Notes: generated from the sequence alone by a model not told the origin. Shown: positions 24,452-33,938, counted from the stretch's first letter. The stretch: DNA of 64,000 bases from Arthrobacter sp. V1I7 (GCF_030817015.1 NZ_JAUSYS010000001.1:1302001-1366000), one strand, 5' to 3'. Numbers and translations are program-made.

Positions 24452-25234
24452 CTAGGGGGTCTTGCGGTCCTCTTCGGGCTCGTGTTCTTCGATGAACTCT
24501 TCCACGACGTCCGTGCCGTACCTCGCGGCCTGGCGCTTGGCGATGAAGCCCCGGGCGACCTCGATGCCGATCGGGATGACCGAGACCAGCACGATCACAA
24601 TGAAGATGATGTCCAGGTTCTCGCGCACCCACGGCACCCTGTCGCCGAGCAGGTAGCCCAGCAGGGTGACGCCGCCGCCCCAGAGCAGGGCCCCGATGAC
24701 GTTGAACAGGAAGAACTTGCGCTTATTCATCTGGGCGACGCCCACGATCACCGGGACAAAGGTCCGGATGATGGGGACGAAGCGGGCCAGGATCAGGGCC
24801 TTGCCGCCGTGCTTCTCGAAGAAGGCATGGGCGCTTTCGACGTTCTCGCGCTTGAAGAGCCTGGAATCGGGCTTGTTGAAGATCGCCGGACCTGCCTTGG
24901 AGCCGATCAGGTAGCCGGTCTGGTTGCCGACGATCGCCGCGACGATGATCAGGGCCGAGAAGGCCCAGATGTTGAACTTGATGGTGTCGGTCGCGACGAG
25001 GAGTCCGGCCGTGAACAGCAAGGAGTCGCCGGGCAGGAAGAATCCGATGAGCAGGCCCGTTTCGGCGAAAATGATGCCGCAGACCAGCAGCACAACCCAG
25101 GGCGCCAGGGCCGGATCGGCCAGGAAGACCTGGGGGTTGAGCCAGTCGGGCAGGAAGGAGGCCAGGTATGGCTGCACCGGGCCCGCGCCGCCGATCGTGG
25201 ACACGGCAAAGTCGCTGATAGCTATAGGGTTCAC
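24452..25234 (-). CDS. DedA family membrane protein
   Basis: The protein has 260 residues with five or so hydrophobic segments and DedA features: AETGLLIGFFLPGDSLLFTAG near residue 55, then GNQTGYLIG and the FARFVPIIRTFVP-type segment (here ILARFVPIIRTFVPVIVG). DedA proteins affect membrane homeostasis and some act as lipid flippases. The acidic C-terminal tail (EEFIEEHEPEEDRK) is cytoplasmic. The GTG start is preceded by TACCCT six bases upstream, so it is probably leaderless. Confidence 0.9.
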   Translation of the reverse strand: MNPIAISDFAVSTIGGAGPVQPYLASFLPDWLNPQVFLADPALAPWVVLLVCGIIFAETGLLIGFFLPGDSLLFTAGLLVATDTIKFNIWAFSALIIVAAIVGNQTGYLIGSKAGPAIFNKPDSRLFKRENVESAHAFFEKHGGKALILARFVPIIRTFVPVIVGVAQMNKRKFFLFNVIGALLWGGGVTLLGYLLGDRVPWVRENLDIIFIVIVLVSVIPIGIEVARGFIAKRQAARYGTDVVEEFIEEHEPEEDRKTP

Positions 25235-25240
25235 CCGTTA

Positions 25241-25246
25241 AGGGTA
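25241..25246 (-). promoter_or_regulatory. -10 element (TACCCT) for the DedA gene, leaderless
   Basis: On the minus strand TACCCT ends six bases before the GTG at 25234. Confidence 0.35.
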
Positions 25247-25337
25247 CTTGACGGCCGACGTCGGACCTGGTGCCTGAGCGGGGACGTGCCGGCGCGGCGT
25301 GCCGGGGGACGGTACCGGCGGGAGGAGAACGGGGAGG

Positions 25338-25343
25338 TAAAGT
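25338..25343 (+). promoter_or_regulatory. -10 element (TAAAGT) for the exonuclease gene, leaderless
   Basis: TAAAGT lies seven bases before the GTG at 25351 and supports that start. Confidence 0.4.
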
Positions 25344-25350
25344 CGGGGGC

Positions 25351-26382
25351 GTGGGTTTGGACTTTACGGCGATCGACTTTGAGACCGCGAACGGCTTCCG
25401 CGGTTCACCGTGCGCCGTTGGCCTGACGAAAGTCCGCGGCGGCGCCGTGGTCGAGGAGGCCTCCTGGCTGATGCGGCCGCCGGAAAACCACGACCGCTTC
25501 GACCACCACAACGTCCGGATCCACGGCATCCGTCCGGAACAAGTCGCCGGGCTGCCCCGCTTCGGCGAGCTGTTCCCGGAAATAGGGGCGTTCATCGGCG
25601 GGGACGTGCTCGCGGCCCACAACGCCGCCTTCGATCTCGGCGTCATCCGCTCCGGCCTGGAAGTCTCCGGGCTGCCGGGCCCCGCCTACGACTACGTCTG
25701 CACGGTGATGCTGTCCCGGCGCTGCTACTCGCTGGTGTCCAATTCCCTGCCTTACGCGGCGGAGGAAGCCGGCGTCCCGCTGGTCAACCACCACGATGCC
25801 GCCGAGGATGCCCGCGCCTGCGCCGGTATCCTGATTGACATTGCCGCCCGGAACGGCGCCGGGAGCATCGCGGAACTCTACCTGTCCCTGGGCCTGGCCG
25901 TGTCGCGCCAGCCCGCCTTCGATCCGTTGCGGGACCCGCTGTCCAAGGCCAGCCGGTCCGCCCTTGACGCGCTGGCCGCCGGACCGGGAGCGGGGGCCAG
26001 TTCGCCGGGGGCGGGCCGGCCCTTCCAGTCCGGCTGGCCGGTCGAAGGCGCCAATCCGCTGCCGAATGCCCTGGCCGAGGCCGGCCACCCGCTGTTCGGC
26101 CAGACCGTGGTGTTTACCGGCGAACTGGTGATTCCGCGGTCCGAGGCGAAGATCCGCTCCGCCGAGCTCGGCGCGCGGCCCGAGAGCCGGGTTACCGCCC
26201 GCACCACCGTCCTGGTGGTGGGGGACGGCTTCGTGGCCGCCGACCTGCGCTCCGGACGGCTCACCGGCAAGGCCCGGCGGGTACTGGAGCTGCACGAGCG
26301 GGGCCAGCGGATCGAGGTCCTCTCCGAAGGCGAATTCCTGCAGATGGTCGGAGGCCACCTGGCCCCGGCGGCGGTCGCCTAA
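25351..26382 (+). CDS. DnaQ-like 3'-5' exonuclease with C-terminal BRCT domain
   Basis: The protein has 343 residues. The DEDDh exonuclease motifs are ExoI Asp9-Phe-Glu11, ExoII HNAAFDLGVI, and ExoIII HHDAAEDARACA, within the first 175 residues. After a linker, residues about 245-340 form a BRCT domain (GQTVVFTGELVIPRSEA ... LEFLQMVGG-like end). This fusion is seen in actinobacterial DNA polymerase III epsilon-like proteins and suggests DNA repair or proofreading outside the replicase. The GTG start was chosen from the -10 element and because the exonuclease domain begins at once; a frame 27 codons longer has no support. Confidence 0.88.
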   Translation: MGLDFTAIDFETANGFRGSPCAVGLTKVRGGAVVEEASWLMRPPENHDRFDHHNVRIHGIRPEQVAGLPRFGELFPEIGAFIGGDVLAAHNAAFDLGVIRSGLEVSGLPGPAYDYVCTVMLSRRCYSLVSNSLPYAAEEAGVPLVNHHDAAEDARACAGILIDIAARNGAGSIAELYLSLGLAVSRQPAFDPLRDPLSKASRSALDALAAGPGAGASSPGAGRPFQSGWPVEGANPLPNALAEAGHPLFGQTVVFTGELVIPRSEAKIRSAELGARPESRVTARTTVLVVGDGFVAADLRSGRLTGKARRVLELHERGQRIEVLSEGEFLQMVGGHLAPAAVA

Positions 26383-26451
26383 CGCCGTCTGGGTGGCGGC
26401 CGGGACGGGTCACACGGCGCAACAAACATTTCGCCCGGCCTTGGGTGTCCC

Positions 26452-26457
26452 TAGCCT
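26452..26457 (+). promoter_or_regulatory. -10 element (TAGCCT) for the DUF4395 gene, leaderless
   Basis: TAGCCT ends six bases before the ATG at 26464. Confidence 0.4.
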
Positions 26458-26463
26458 TGGACG

Positions 26464-27036
26464 ATGACCAACCCGAGCGGTACACCGGCGCCCGCAGCGC
26501 CGGCCACGGATCCTCATCCTTCCGCTGCGGCGGCTGCGGCGAAGGCCGGGACCGGCTGGCGGCAGGTCTTCGCCTTCCCCAACCCGGTGAACGAGTACTC
26601 GGCGCGCATCACGGCCGCGCTGGTCGTGGTGTTGGCCGTGGTGACCCTGCTGACCGGCTTCGGCTGGGGACTGGCCGTGATCGCCGTGGGTTTCTGGCTC
26701 CGGCTGCTGTTCGGCCCCCGGATCTCGCCCCTGGCTGTGCTGTCGGTCAAGGTCCTGACGCCGCGGCTGGGGAAGAAGCGGCTGGTGCCCGGGCCGCCGA
26801 AGCGCTTCGCCCAGGGCATCGGCGCCGCCGTGTCCACCGCCGCTGCCCTCCTGCTCGCGGCCGGCCTGGCCCCGGCCGCCTGGATCCTGCTGGCGGTCCT
26901 GATCGTGGCCGCCTCGCTCGAAGCCTTTGCGGGCTTCTGCCTCGGCTGTGCGATCTTCGGCTTCCTGCAGCGCCGCGGCCTGATCCCCGAAGACGTGTGC
27001 GAGGCCTGCAACAACGTTCCGCTGCGGCAGGCCTAG
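26464..27036 (+). CDS. DUF4395 family membrane protein
   Basis: The protein has 190 residues. After an Ala/Pro-rich N-terminus, the conserved PNPVNEYSARITA motif precedes paired hydrophobic segments (about residues 52-85 and 118-165). The C-terminal half contains AGFCLGCAIF and EDVCEACNN, two CxxC motifs. DUF4395 proteins in Actinobacteria are often encoded beside rhodanese or thioredoxin genes, but no such gene is next to this one. A redox or thiol-linked role is only a guess. Confidence 0.82.
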   Translation: MTNPSGTPAPAAPATDPHPSAAAAAAKAGTGWRQVFAFPNPVNEYSARITAALVVVLAVVTLLTGFGWGLAVIAVGFWLRLLFGPRISPLAVLSVKVLTPRLGKKRLVPGPPKRFAQGIGAAVSTAAALLLAAGLAPAAWILLAVLIVAASLEAFAGFCLGCAIFGFLQRRGLIPEDVCEACNNVPLRQA

Positions 27037-27136
27037 GCGCCCGATGCTGATGGCCGGCGGTCGCCGGGCGTCAGCCGCCGGGGACCGCGGCCACCGACCT
27101 GCGGCGGACCTGCGGCGGCCGGACCGGCGGCGCGGG

Positions 27137-28282
27137 TCAGGGGCCGGTGACTGCCGCCAGCCGCGACGCCATGCCCCGGATGACCTCCGGGGCTTCCAGC
27201 GCCTCCAGCCATGCCGCCGGCAGGCACTCCTCGCCGTAGAACGTGCCCAGGATGTTCCCGGCGATCGACGCCGTGGAATCGCTGTCCCCGCTGTGGTTGA
27301 CCGCAAGGGCGATGGCCGCCCGGAAGTGCGCCTCCGGATCGCCGGCCGGGGCCGCCTGCTCCGCTGCTGCGGCGTCCGGAGCCGTCGGCTGCGGAGCCGT
27401 CGCGAGCACTGCATAGAGCGCGACGGCGAGCGCCTCCTCGGCCACCCAGCCCTCACCGAGTTCCCGGACCAGTTCCTCGGGGTCCAGCAGGTGTCCGGTG
27501 GCACTGAGCCGCAGGGCCGCCTCGAGCCGCGCCACCAGGTCGGGATCGGGTGCCTCACCTTTGTGCAGGAGGCCCTCATCAAGCCGGCCGAGCGCGCCTG
27601 CGGCGGCCTCACGCAGGCCGCGGCCGGAGGCCAGGGCCTGGATGAGAAGGCTGAAGACTCCGGCGCTCTGCCGTGCCGCGGGGTGACCATGGGTCAGCGA
27701 GGCGGCGTCCGCGCTGAACTTGTAGACGGCTTCGGCGGCGATGTAGGGAAGCAGACCGAACGGGGCCGACCGCATCACCGTGCCGCAGCCCTTGGAGTCC
27801 GGGTTGACCGGCCGGTAGAACGTCCCCATTTCACCGGTGGCCAGACCGCTCAGGCACGCGTTCCCGGGAGCGCGGCGATGCTTGAGGACCTGGTGGGAGT
27901 CGATCCAGCGGGGAGGCTGGAAGGGCGCCGCCTCCGGGACCGGTACGCCCTGGGTCGCCAGCCAGCGCAGGTAGGCGAGCCACAGGCACGCGTTCGTATC
28001 CGCGCCGACGCCGGAGTTCGCCCATTCCAGGGCTTCCAGCAGTCCGTCCACGGTGTATAGCGTCAGCTGGGTGTCATCGGAAATGTGGCTGCCGCCGTCG
28101 AGCGCGGAAAAATCCTGAAGGCCCGCGGGGCCGAACTTCGCCCGGATCGCGGAAATGTCCTCGAACTCCACCGCATAGCCAAGAGAATCGCCCAGGGCAC
28201 CGCCCAACAGGCAGCCGTGGATACGGGATTCGTGGGTCGGGGCGGGGATCGTTGCGGGGGTGCCGCCGGACTCGCTGCTCAT
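27137..28282 (-). CDS. ADP-ribosylglycohydrolase family protein
   Basis: This 381-residue enzyme is of the ARH/DraG type, which removes ADP-ribose from proteins or small molecules. The metal-binding segments are visible: GALGDSLGYAVEF near residue 32, ISDDTQLTLYTVDGLL near residue 70, and the C-terminal NHSGDSDSTASIAGN, whose Asp and Thr residues bind two Mg ions. No ADP-ribosyltransferase gene lies nearby, so the target is unknown. The start MSSESGGTPAT was chosen because the 45-codon upstream extension has no family similarity. Confidence 0.9.
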   Translation of the reverse strand: MSSESGGTPATIPAPTHESRIHGCLLGGALGDSLGYAVEFEDISAIRAKFGPAGLQDFSALDGGSHISDDTQLTLYTVDGLLEALEWANSGVGADTNACLWLAYLRWLATQGVPVPEAAPFQPPRWIDSHQVLKHRRAPGNACLSGLATGEMGTFYRPVNPDSKGCGTVMRSAPFGLLPYIAAEAVYKFSADAASLTHGHPAARQSAGVFSLLIQALASGRGLREAAAGALGRLDEGLLHKGEAPDPDLVARLEAALRLSATGHLLDPEELVRELGEGWVAEEALAVALYAVLATAPQPTAPDAAAAEQAAPAGDPEAHFRAAIALAVNHSGDSDSTASIAGNILGTFYGEECLPAAWLEALEAPEVIRGMASRLAAVTGP

Positions 28283-28507
28283 AGGTTCAAATTTACCCCG
28301 GCAGTGTGACACGGAAGGCACGGGCAGTCCCCGCGGCCGGGCCAGGCGGAGGCCGTGCGGCGTTCGGCCGGGCACAGCGGACGTCCAGACTTCGCTGAAA
28401 GACTGCTCGCAGACCATGTCCCGGGCAGCGGCTTCCGCGCCCCGGGCAGGGCGCAGGCTGCAGCTCCCGCCAGCCTGGCCTCACGACCCCAAGCAAAGGA
28501 ACCCTGG

Positions 28508-29536
28508 ATGACCACGCCTGCCCCAGTCCCCGATCCGATGAGCCCCGCGGCCCCGCCCCGTCAGGCCGCGGCCGCCCGTCCGGCCCGTCCGGCCGCGGCC
28601 GCTGACGCATTCCGGCCCGCACTCCTGGCCCGGCTGTCCGCCGAGGCCCTCGGAACCCTGGTCGTGGTCGTGGCGGGCCTGGGCGTTCCGCTGTTCACGA
28701 TTCCGGACTCGAACCCGCTCTCCGCCTCCCTGGCCGCGGGCCTGGCGCTCACCGCCGCGATGCTCGCCTTCGGCTACCTCTCCGGAGGCCACTTCAACCC
28801 GGCGGTCACTGTGGGCAACGCCATCGCCGGCCGCATCCGCCTTCCGGACGCCGGCGCCTACCTGGGCGCACAGCTCGTCGGGGCGCTGCTCGGCGTCGTG
28901 ACCCTCTTCGCCATCCTGCGCACTGTCCCCAAGATCAGCGACACCCGGGCCGCGTTCGATACCGTTGCCGCGGGATTCGGCGAGCACTCCATCATCCAGG
29001 CGCCGATGGCCGGCGCGCTGCTCGTGGAGGTCCTGAGCGCGGCCCTGCTCGTGGCCGTCTACCTGGGCGCGACCTCGGATCGGAACCCGTCCCGGGCCGC
29101 GGCTCCGTTTGCCGTCGGCCTGACCATGGCCGTCCTGCTGCAGCTCGGCCAGGCCATCGGCAACACCCCCTTCAACCCGGCCCGCGCCACAGCCTCGGCT
29201 CTCTTCAGTAACGCGGACGCGGCCGGCCAACTGTGGCTGTTCTGGGTGGCCCCGCTCGTCGGCGCGGTGCTTGCGGGCCTGGTGTTCCGCGGCTTCACCC
29301 AGGGCAGCCCGGTCCCGGCCGCGGTGGCCGAAAATGAGGATGAACTCGACGCCGACGACGAGCTTGGCGCCGGGGACGAGCTTGGCGCCGACGACGAGCT
29401 TGGCGCCGGGGACGACGAGGCGTCGGCCAGCGCCGCTCCGGCCCGCCCCGCCCGCTCGGGCCAGGCACGCGCCGAGCAGGCACGCACGCCGGGCGACGAG
29501 GCCCGGGACTTCTTCGACGGCAACCGTGGACGGTAG
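28508..29536 (+). CDS. MIP family (aquaporin-like) channel with acidic repeat tail
   Basis: The protein has 342 residues and six membrane segments between about residues 38 and 262. The first pore motif NPA is in GGHFNPAVTVGNAIAG; the second is NPARATASALFS. It should conduct water or small neutral solutes. The C-terminal 75 residues are cytoplasmic and contain a repeated acidic unit (DELGAGDELGADDELGAGDD) encoded by near-identical 30-bp DNA repeats at 29353-29415, followed by an Ala/Arg-rich end. The start is the ATG after a purine-rich AAGGAACCCTGG site. Confidence 0.88.
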   Translation: MTTPAPVPDPMSPAAPPRQAAAARPARPAAAADAFRPALLARLSAEALGTLVVVVAGLGVPLFTIPDSNPLSASLAAGLALTAAMLAFGYLSGGHFNPAVTVGNAIAGRIRLPDAGAYLGAQLVGALLGVVTLFAILRTVPKISDTRAAFDTVAAGFGEHSIIQAPMAGALLVEVLSAALLVAVYLGATSDRNPSRAAAPFAVGLTMAVLLQLGQAIGNTPFNPARATASALFSNADAAGQLWLFWVAPLVGAVLAGLVFRGFTQGSPVPAAVAENEDELDADDELGAGDELGADDELGAGDDEASASAAPARPARSGQARAEQARTPGDEARDFFDGNRGR

Positions 29537-29543
29537 CCCCCGG

Positions 29544-29585
29544 GGCGGTGGCACAATGGCGGTGGCACAATGGCGGTGGCACAAT
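29544..29585 (+). repeat. 14-bp unit, three perfect tandem copies
   Basis: GGCGGTGGCACAAT occurs three times head to tail, ending about 20 bases before the sbcD -10 element. It could be a slippage-prone repeat or a set of regulator sites. Confidence 0.85.
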
Positions 29586-29603
29586 ACTGTCGGTGCCAGC
29601 CGA

Positions 29604-29609
29604 TACCGT
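29604..29609 (+). promoter_or_regulatory. -10 element (TACCGT) for sbcD, leaderless
   Basis: TACCGT ends six bases before the ATG at 29616. Confidence 0.35.
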
Positions 29610-29615
29610 AGGAAC

Positions 29616-30815
29616 ATGCTGTTATTGCACACCTCGGACTGGCATTTGGGCCGGTCGTTCCACGGCGTCGGGATGCTTGACGCCCAGCGCGCGTTCATCG
29701 ACCAGCTCGTCGCCTTCGTGCGGGACGAGTCGGTCGATGTCGTCCTCATCGCCGGCGACGTCTACGACCGTGCCCTGCCCGGCGTCGACGTGGTGGGCTT
29801 GCTCGACGACGCCCTCGTCCGGCTGACCGGTGCCGGCGCCCAGGTGGTTCTTACCAGCGGCAATCACGATTCCGCCATCCGGCTGGGCTTCGCTTCGAGG
29901 CTCCTGGAGCGCGGGGGAGTGCATCTGCGCACCCGGCTGGCCGATCTGGACACCCCCGTGATGTTCCCGCTCGACGGCGGCGCTGACAGCGCCGCCGGTG
30001 CGGACCCCGGCGCCGGCCCGGTGCTGGCGGTCTACGGCATCCCCTGGCTGGAACCCCGGCTGGTCGCAGAACAGCTCGGCGTCGAAACCGCCAGCCACTT
30101 CGAGGTGACACGGGCCGCCACCGCCCGTATCCGGACCGACCTCGCCGCCCGCGCCGCCACCGGGACCGTCCACTCCGTCGTCCTGGCGCATACCTTCGCC
30201 AGCGGGGGCATCAGCTCGGACAGCGAACGGGACCTGAGCATCGGCGGCGTGGGCGCCGTCCCGCTCGATCTCTTCGACGGCTTCGATTACACGGCCCTGG
30301 GCCACCTGCACGGCCGGCAGGAACTGTCGTCCACCGTGCGGTACTCCGGATCGCCGCTCGCCTACTCCTTCTCCGAGGCCAAACACAAGAAGGGCAGCTG
30401 GCTCGTGGAGGTGGACGCCGCCGGAATCGGCGAGGTCCGCGAAGTGCTGTGGGAAGCGCCGCGAACCCTTGCCGTGCTGCGCGGAAAACTCGACGAGCTT
30501 CTCTCGGCCGAAGATTTCGCCTGGGCCGAAGGCGCCTATTGCCAGATCACGCTGACCGACGCCCAGCGCCCGGCGCAGGCCATGGAGCGGCTGCGTGCCC
30601 GCTTCCCCGACACCCTGGTGCTGGGATTCGACCCGGACGGTGCCGGCGCCGCCGCCAAGGCCAGCTACAGCAGCCGGCTCGCTGCAGCCGACGACGATCT
30701 GTCCGTCTGCTGCGGCTTCCTGGAACACGTCCGCGGCCGCGGCGCCGACGACGCCGAATCTGCCGTCCTTGCCGACGCCCTGGAAGCCGTGCGACTGGAA
30801 GGGGTGTCCCTGTGA
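29616..30815 (+). CDS. sbcD: Exonuclease SbcCD nuclease subunit
   Basis: SbcD (Mre11 homologue), 399 residues, is the Mn-dependent nuclease that cuts DNA hairpins and blocked ends with SbcC. The metal motifs are LLLHTSDWHLGRSFHG (residues 2-17), LIAGDVYDRALP, LTSGNHDSAIRL, LAHTFASGG and LGHLHGRQ. The family length is normal. A longer open frame upstream overlaps the channel gene and lacks similarity. The stop overlaps the sbcC GTG (GTGA). Confidence 0.95.
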   Translation: MLLLHTSDWHLGRSFHGVGMLDAQRAFIDQLVAFVRDESVDVVLIAGDVYDRALPGVDVVGLLDDALVRLTGAGAQVVLTSGNHDSAIRLGFASRLLERGGVHLRTRLADLDTPVMFPLDGGADSAAGADPGAGPVLAVYGIPWLEPRLVAEQLGVETASHFEVTRAATARIRTDLAARAATGTVHSVVLAHTFASGGISSDSERDLSIGGVGAVPLDLFDGFDYTALGHLHGRQELSSTVRYSGSPLAYSFSEAKHKKGSWLVEVDAAGIGEVREVLWEAPRTLAVLRGKLDELLSAEDFAWAEGAYCQITLTDAQRPAQAMERLRARFPDTLVLGFDPDGAGAAAKASYSSRLAAADDDLSVCCGFLEHVRGRGADDAESAVLADALEAVRLEGVSL

Positions 30816-33800
30816 GGATCCACCGCCTCGAGATCTCAGCCTTCGGCCCCTTCGCCGGAACCGAACATATTGACTTCGACCGCCTGAGCACGCACGGCCT
30901 GTTCCTCCTCAACGGCCCCACCGGTGCCGGCAAGACCAGCGTCCTGGACGCAGTCTGCTTCGCCCTCTACGGCTCGGTGCCCGGTGCCCGGCAGGACGGC
31001 AAGCGGCTGCGTAGCGACCATGCCGTGGCGGCCGCCGAGCCCCGTGTCACGTGCGAGTTTTCCGCCCGCGGCCGGCACTTCGAGGTTTCCCGCTCGCCCG
31101 CGTGGGACAAGCCCAGCGCCCGCGGCAAGAACGGATTCACCGTCCAGCAGGCCAACACGGTGCTGCGCGAGCGCGTCAATGGCGAGTGGATTGAAAAATC
31201 GGGCCGCAATGACGAGGCCGGCGCCGAGATCACCGACGTCCTGGGCATGAACCGGGACCAGTTCACTCGCGTGGTCATGCTGCCGCAGGGCGACTTTGCG
31301 GCCTTCCTCCGGTCCAAGGCCTCCGACCGGCTCGAGCTGCTCCAGAGCCTGTTCGGCACCCAGCGGTTCGAGGCCGTAGAGCTGGAGCTCGGACGCAAGG
31401 CGAAGGCCGCCGCGGCCGAGGTCGCCGCCCTCAACCAGAAACTCGACGTGCTGCTGGCCCAGGCTGAAGCCGAAACAGACGCGCTTGAGCTCGACATCTC
31501 GGACGCTCCCGACCGGACTGACGCCGAGGCCTTCCTGTCCTGGCTCGAGGGAACTGCCGCCACGGTCGCGGAGGAACGCCAGACGGCCGCGCTGGTGGCG
31601 GAACTGCTGCGGGCCGAACACCTCTCCGCCCGGGACACCGCGACGGCGCGCGCGGCCCGCCAGGCCAAACTGGCCGCCGCCGAACGCCGCCGCTCCGAGG
31701 CGGCGGCTGCCGCGCCCGAACTCGAGGCGAAGAGCCGGCAATTGGGACTGCACCGGAAGGCCGAAGTGCTCGGCGGACAGTTGCAGGCGGTGGCCAGTTC
31801 CGCGGCAGCCGAGGAACTAGCAGCGGCTGCCATGGCGGCAGCCACGGAAGAACTTCGAGCCGCAGCCCTCACCGACCCCGAACTCGCCGCGCTGGGGACC
31901 GGGACTGCGGACCCGGCCCTTGGCTTGTTCGCCGGAAACCCCGTGACGGGCGGCGGTCGGACCGACAGCGCCACGGTGGACGGCGAAGCCCTGCATTCGG
32001 CACTCCGGGGACTGCGGTCCCTGGCTGCGGTGCTCGAAGAGCGGCTGCCGGATGAAGCACGACTCGCCGGGCTGCGGGGCCGCACCCGCCAGCTTCGAGG
32101 GACCGCGGCACAGCTGGAAGCCGGACGGACGTCCGGAGCTGCGGCCCTCGCCGCACTGCGGAACGAATCCGAGACGCTGCTCGCCGGGTTGCGTCCGCTC
32201 GAGGCGCTCGCCGCCGAGGTCCAGCTGCGGACCAAGGAGGCAGCCGCCGCGGAGGAACTCGTTGTCCTGGTCCGGCGCCATGCCGCAGCCCTGAAGGCCT
32301 GCGGCATCGTGGAGCAACGCCACGGCAGCGCCCGGGAGGAATACCAGGACCGGCGCCAGCGCTGGTTGGACCTGCGCGAGGAAAGGCTCGCCAACGCCGC
32401 CGCCGAGCTGGCCGCACAACTGCGGCGCGGCGTCCCGTGCCCGGTCTGCGGCAGCCCCGAGCATCCGGTCCCCGCCCCGGCCGCGGCTTCCGCCCTGACC
32501 GTGGCCGAGGCCGAACAGTCAGCGCAGCTGGAGTGCGAGGTGGCCGAGGCTGCCCTCGCCGGGCTCGAACGCGAACTATCGGACGCCCAGCAGGAAGTCG
32601 CCGTCCTGGCGGCCCAGGGCGGACACATCGCCATAGAGACCGCCAGCATGGAGGCCACCCGGGCCAGGGAACGCGCCGCCGAAGCCCGCCGTGCGGCGGA
32701 GGAGCTTGCCGTCAACCGCGCCCGGCACGCCAGGTTGGAAGAGGAGATCGCCGGCGCCGAGCAGGCGCTGGCGGACTCGACGTCCCGCATCGCCCGGACG
32801 GAGTCCACGATCACCGAAGTGCAGGAACAGGTCGACTCCCTCGAACAGGCACTCGACAAATTGCGCGCCGGGCACCCGGTCCTCGCCGGGCGGATGGCAG
32901 CGCTGGGCGCCACGACCGCCGTCCTGGAACGGGCCGACGCGGCGCGGACCAGGCTGGAACAGGCCGGGACCCGCGCCGCGGATGCGCGGGAGCAGTTGGA
33001 GCGTGCCCTTCCGGGCACCGGCTTCGAGTCCGCCGAGGAGGCGCGGGCCGTGCTGCTCCGCGCAACGGATGCGGCGGCGCTGGAAGCTGCCGTCCGTGCC
33101 GGGCAGGACGAGGCAGCCCGGATCCAGGAGCTCTTCGCCAGTGCGGAACTGGTGCTGGCCGCCACGGAACTGGAAACGGTGGCCCCCCTCGAGGAGACGG
33201 TTCTGGAGCAGCTCCGCGCGGCGGCAGCAACGGCGGAACGCTCGGCCCGGGAAGCCGCCCTCGCCGCAGGCCTCGCGGAGAAATCCCGCCGTACCCTGGG
33301 CAGGACCGCCGCCGACTTTGCGCGGCTGGCAGCGGCCGGCAGGGAGCCGCGTGCGCGGGCTGCGCTGCTGAACGCCGTTGCCGAGGCCGCGCGGGGTGGG
33401 GGAGAGAACAACTACCGCATGAGCCTGAACAGCTATGTGCTGGCAGCCCGGCTCGAACAGGTGGCAGTGGCCGCCTCGGAGCGGCTGATCGGCATGAGCG
33501 ACGGCCGCTACACCCTGCAGCACACGGACGCAAAGGCAGCCCGCGGGGCCAAATCCGGTCTGGGGCTGGAAGTGGTGGACGAGTGGACCGGACAGCGCCG
33601 GGACACCGCGACGCTCTCCGGGGGCGAGTCGTTCATGGCGTCGCTCGCCCTGGCCCTCGGCCTGGCGGACGTCGTGCAACAGGAGTCCGGCGGTGTGGAC
33701 ATCGAGACCCTCTTCGTCGACGAGGGATTCGGCAGCCTCGATGAACAGGCTCTGGAGCAGGTCATGGACGCCCTCGAGGGGCTCCGGGATGGCGGCCGCG

Positions 33801-33916
33801 TGGTCGGGCTCGTGAGCCACGTGGCGGAAATGAAACAGCGCATCGGCACCCAGTTGCAGGTGGTCAAGCAACGCAACGGCTCCACCCTGCATATCTCCGA
33901 CGACGCCCTGCTGTGA
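30812..33916 (+). CDS. sbcC: Exonuclease SbcCD ATPase subunit
   Basis: SbcC (Rad50 homologue) has 1034 residues. The N-terminal ATPase half has LNGPTGAGKTSVLDA (about residues 33-47) and the Q-loop region VVMLPQGDFAAFL. Long Ala/Glu/Arg-rich coiled coils flank the zinc hook CPVCGSPEHP near residue 545. The C-terminal half has the signature LSGGESFMASLALALGLA and Walker B ETLFVDEGFGSLD. It dimerises via the hook and controls SbcD access to DNA. The GTG start coincides with the sbcD stop. Confidence 0.95.
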   Translation: MRIHRLEISAFGPFAGTEHIDFDRLSTHGLFLLNGPTGAGKTSVLDAVCFALYGSVPGARQDGKRLRSDHAVAAAEPRVTCEFSARGRHFEVSRSPAWDKPSARGKNGFTVQQANTVLRERVNGEWIEKSGRNDEAGAEITDVLGMNRDQFTRVVMLPQGDFAAFLRSKASDRLELLQSLFGTQRFEAVELELGRKAKAAAAEVAALNQKLDVLLAQAEAETDALELDISDAPDRTDAEAFLSWLEGTAATVAEERQTAALVAELLRAEHLSARDTATARAARQAKLAAAERRRSEAAAAAPELEAKSRQLGLHRKAEVLGGQLQAVASSAAAEELAAAAMAAATEELRAAALTDPELAALGTGTADPALGLFAGNPVTGGGRTDSATVDGEALHSALRGLRSLAAVLEERLPDEARLAGLRGRTRQLRGTAAQLEAGRTSGAAALAALRNESETLLAGLRPLEALAAEVQLRTKEAAAAEELVVLVRRHAAALKACGIVEQRHGSAREEYQDRRQRWLDLREERLANAAAELAAQLRRGVPCPVCGSPEHPVPAPAAASALTVAEAEQSAQLECEVAEAALAGLERELSDAQQEVAVLAAQGGHIAIETASMEATRARERAAEARRAAEELAVNRARHARLEEEIAGAEQALADSTSRIARTESTITEVQEQVDSLEQALDKLRAGHPVLAGRMAALGATTAVLERADAARTRLEQAGTRAADAREQLERALPGTGFESAEEARAVLLRATDAAALEAAVRAGQDEAARIQELFASAELVLAATELETVAPLEETVLEQLRAAAATAERSAREAALAAGLAEKSRRTLGRTAADFARLAAAGREPRARAALLNAVAEAARGGGENNYRMSLNSYVLAARLEQVAVAASERLIGMSDGRYTLQHTDAKAARGAKSGLGLEVVDEWTGQRRDTATLSGGESFMASLALALGLADVVQQESGGVDIETLFVDEGFGSLDEQALEQVMDALEGLRDGGRVVGLVSHVAEMKQRIGTQLQVVKQRNGSTLHISDDALL

Positions 33917-33932
33917 AGTCCGCGGATTTGGC

Positions 33933-33938
33933 TATACT
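33933..33938 (+). promoter_or_regulatory. -10 element (TATACT) before the MFS gene
   Basis: TATACT 17 bases after the sbcC stop, about 67 bases before the chosen ATG at 34006. A leader of roughly 60 bases would result. Confidence 0.4.
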
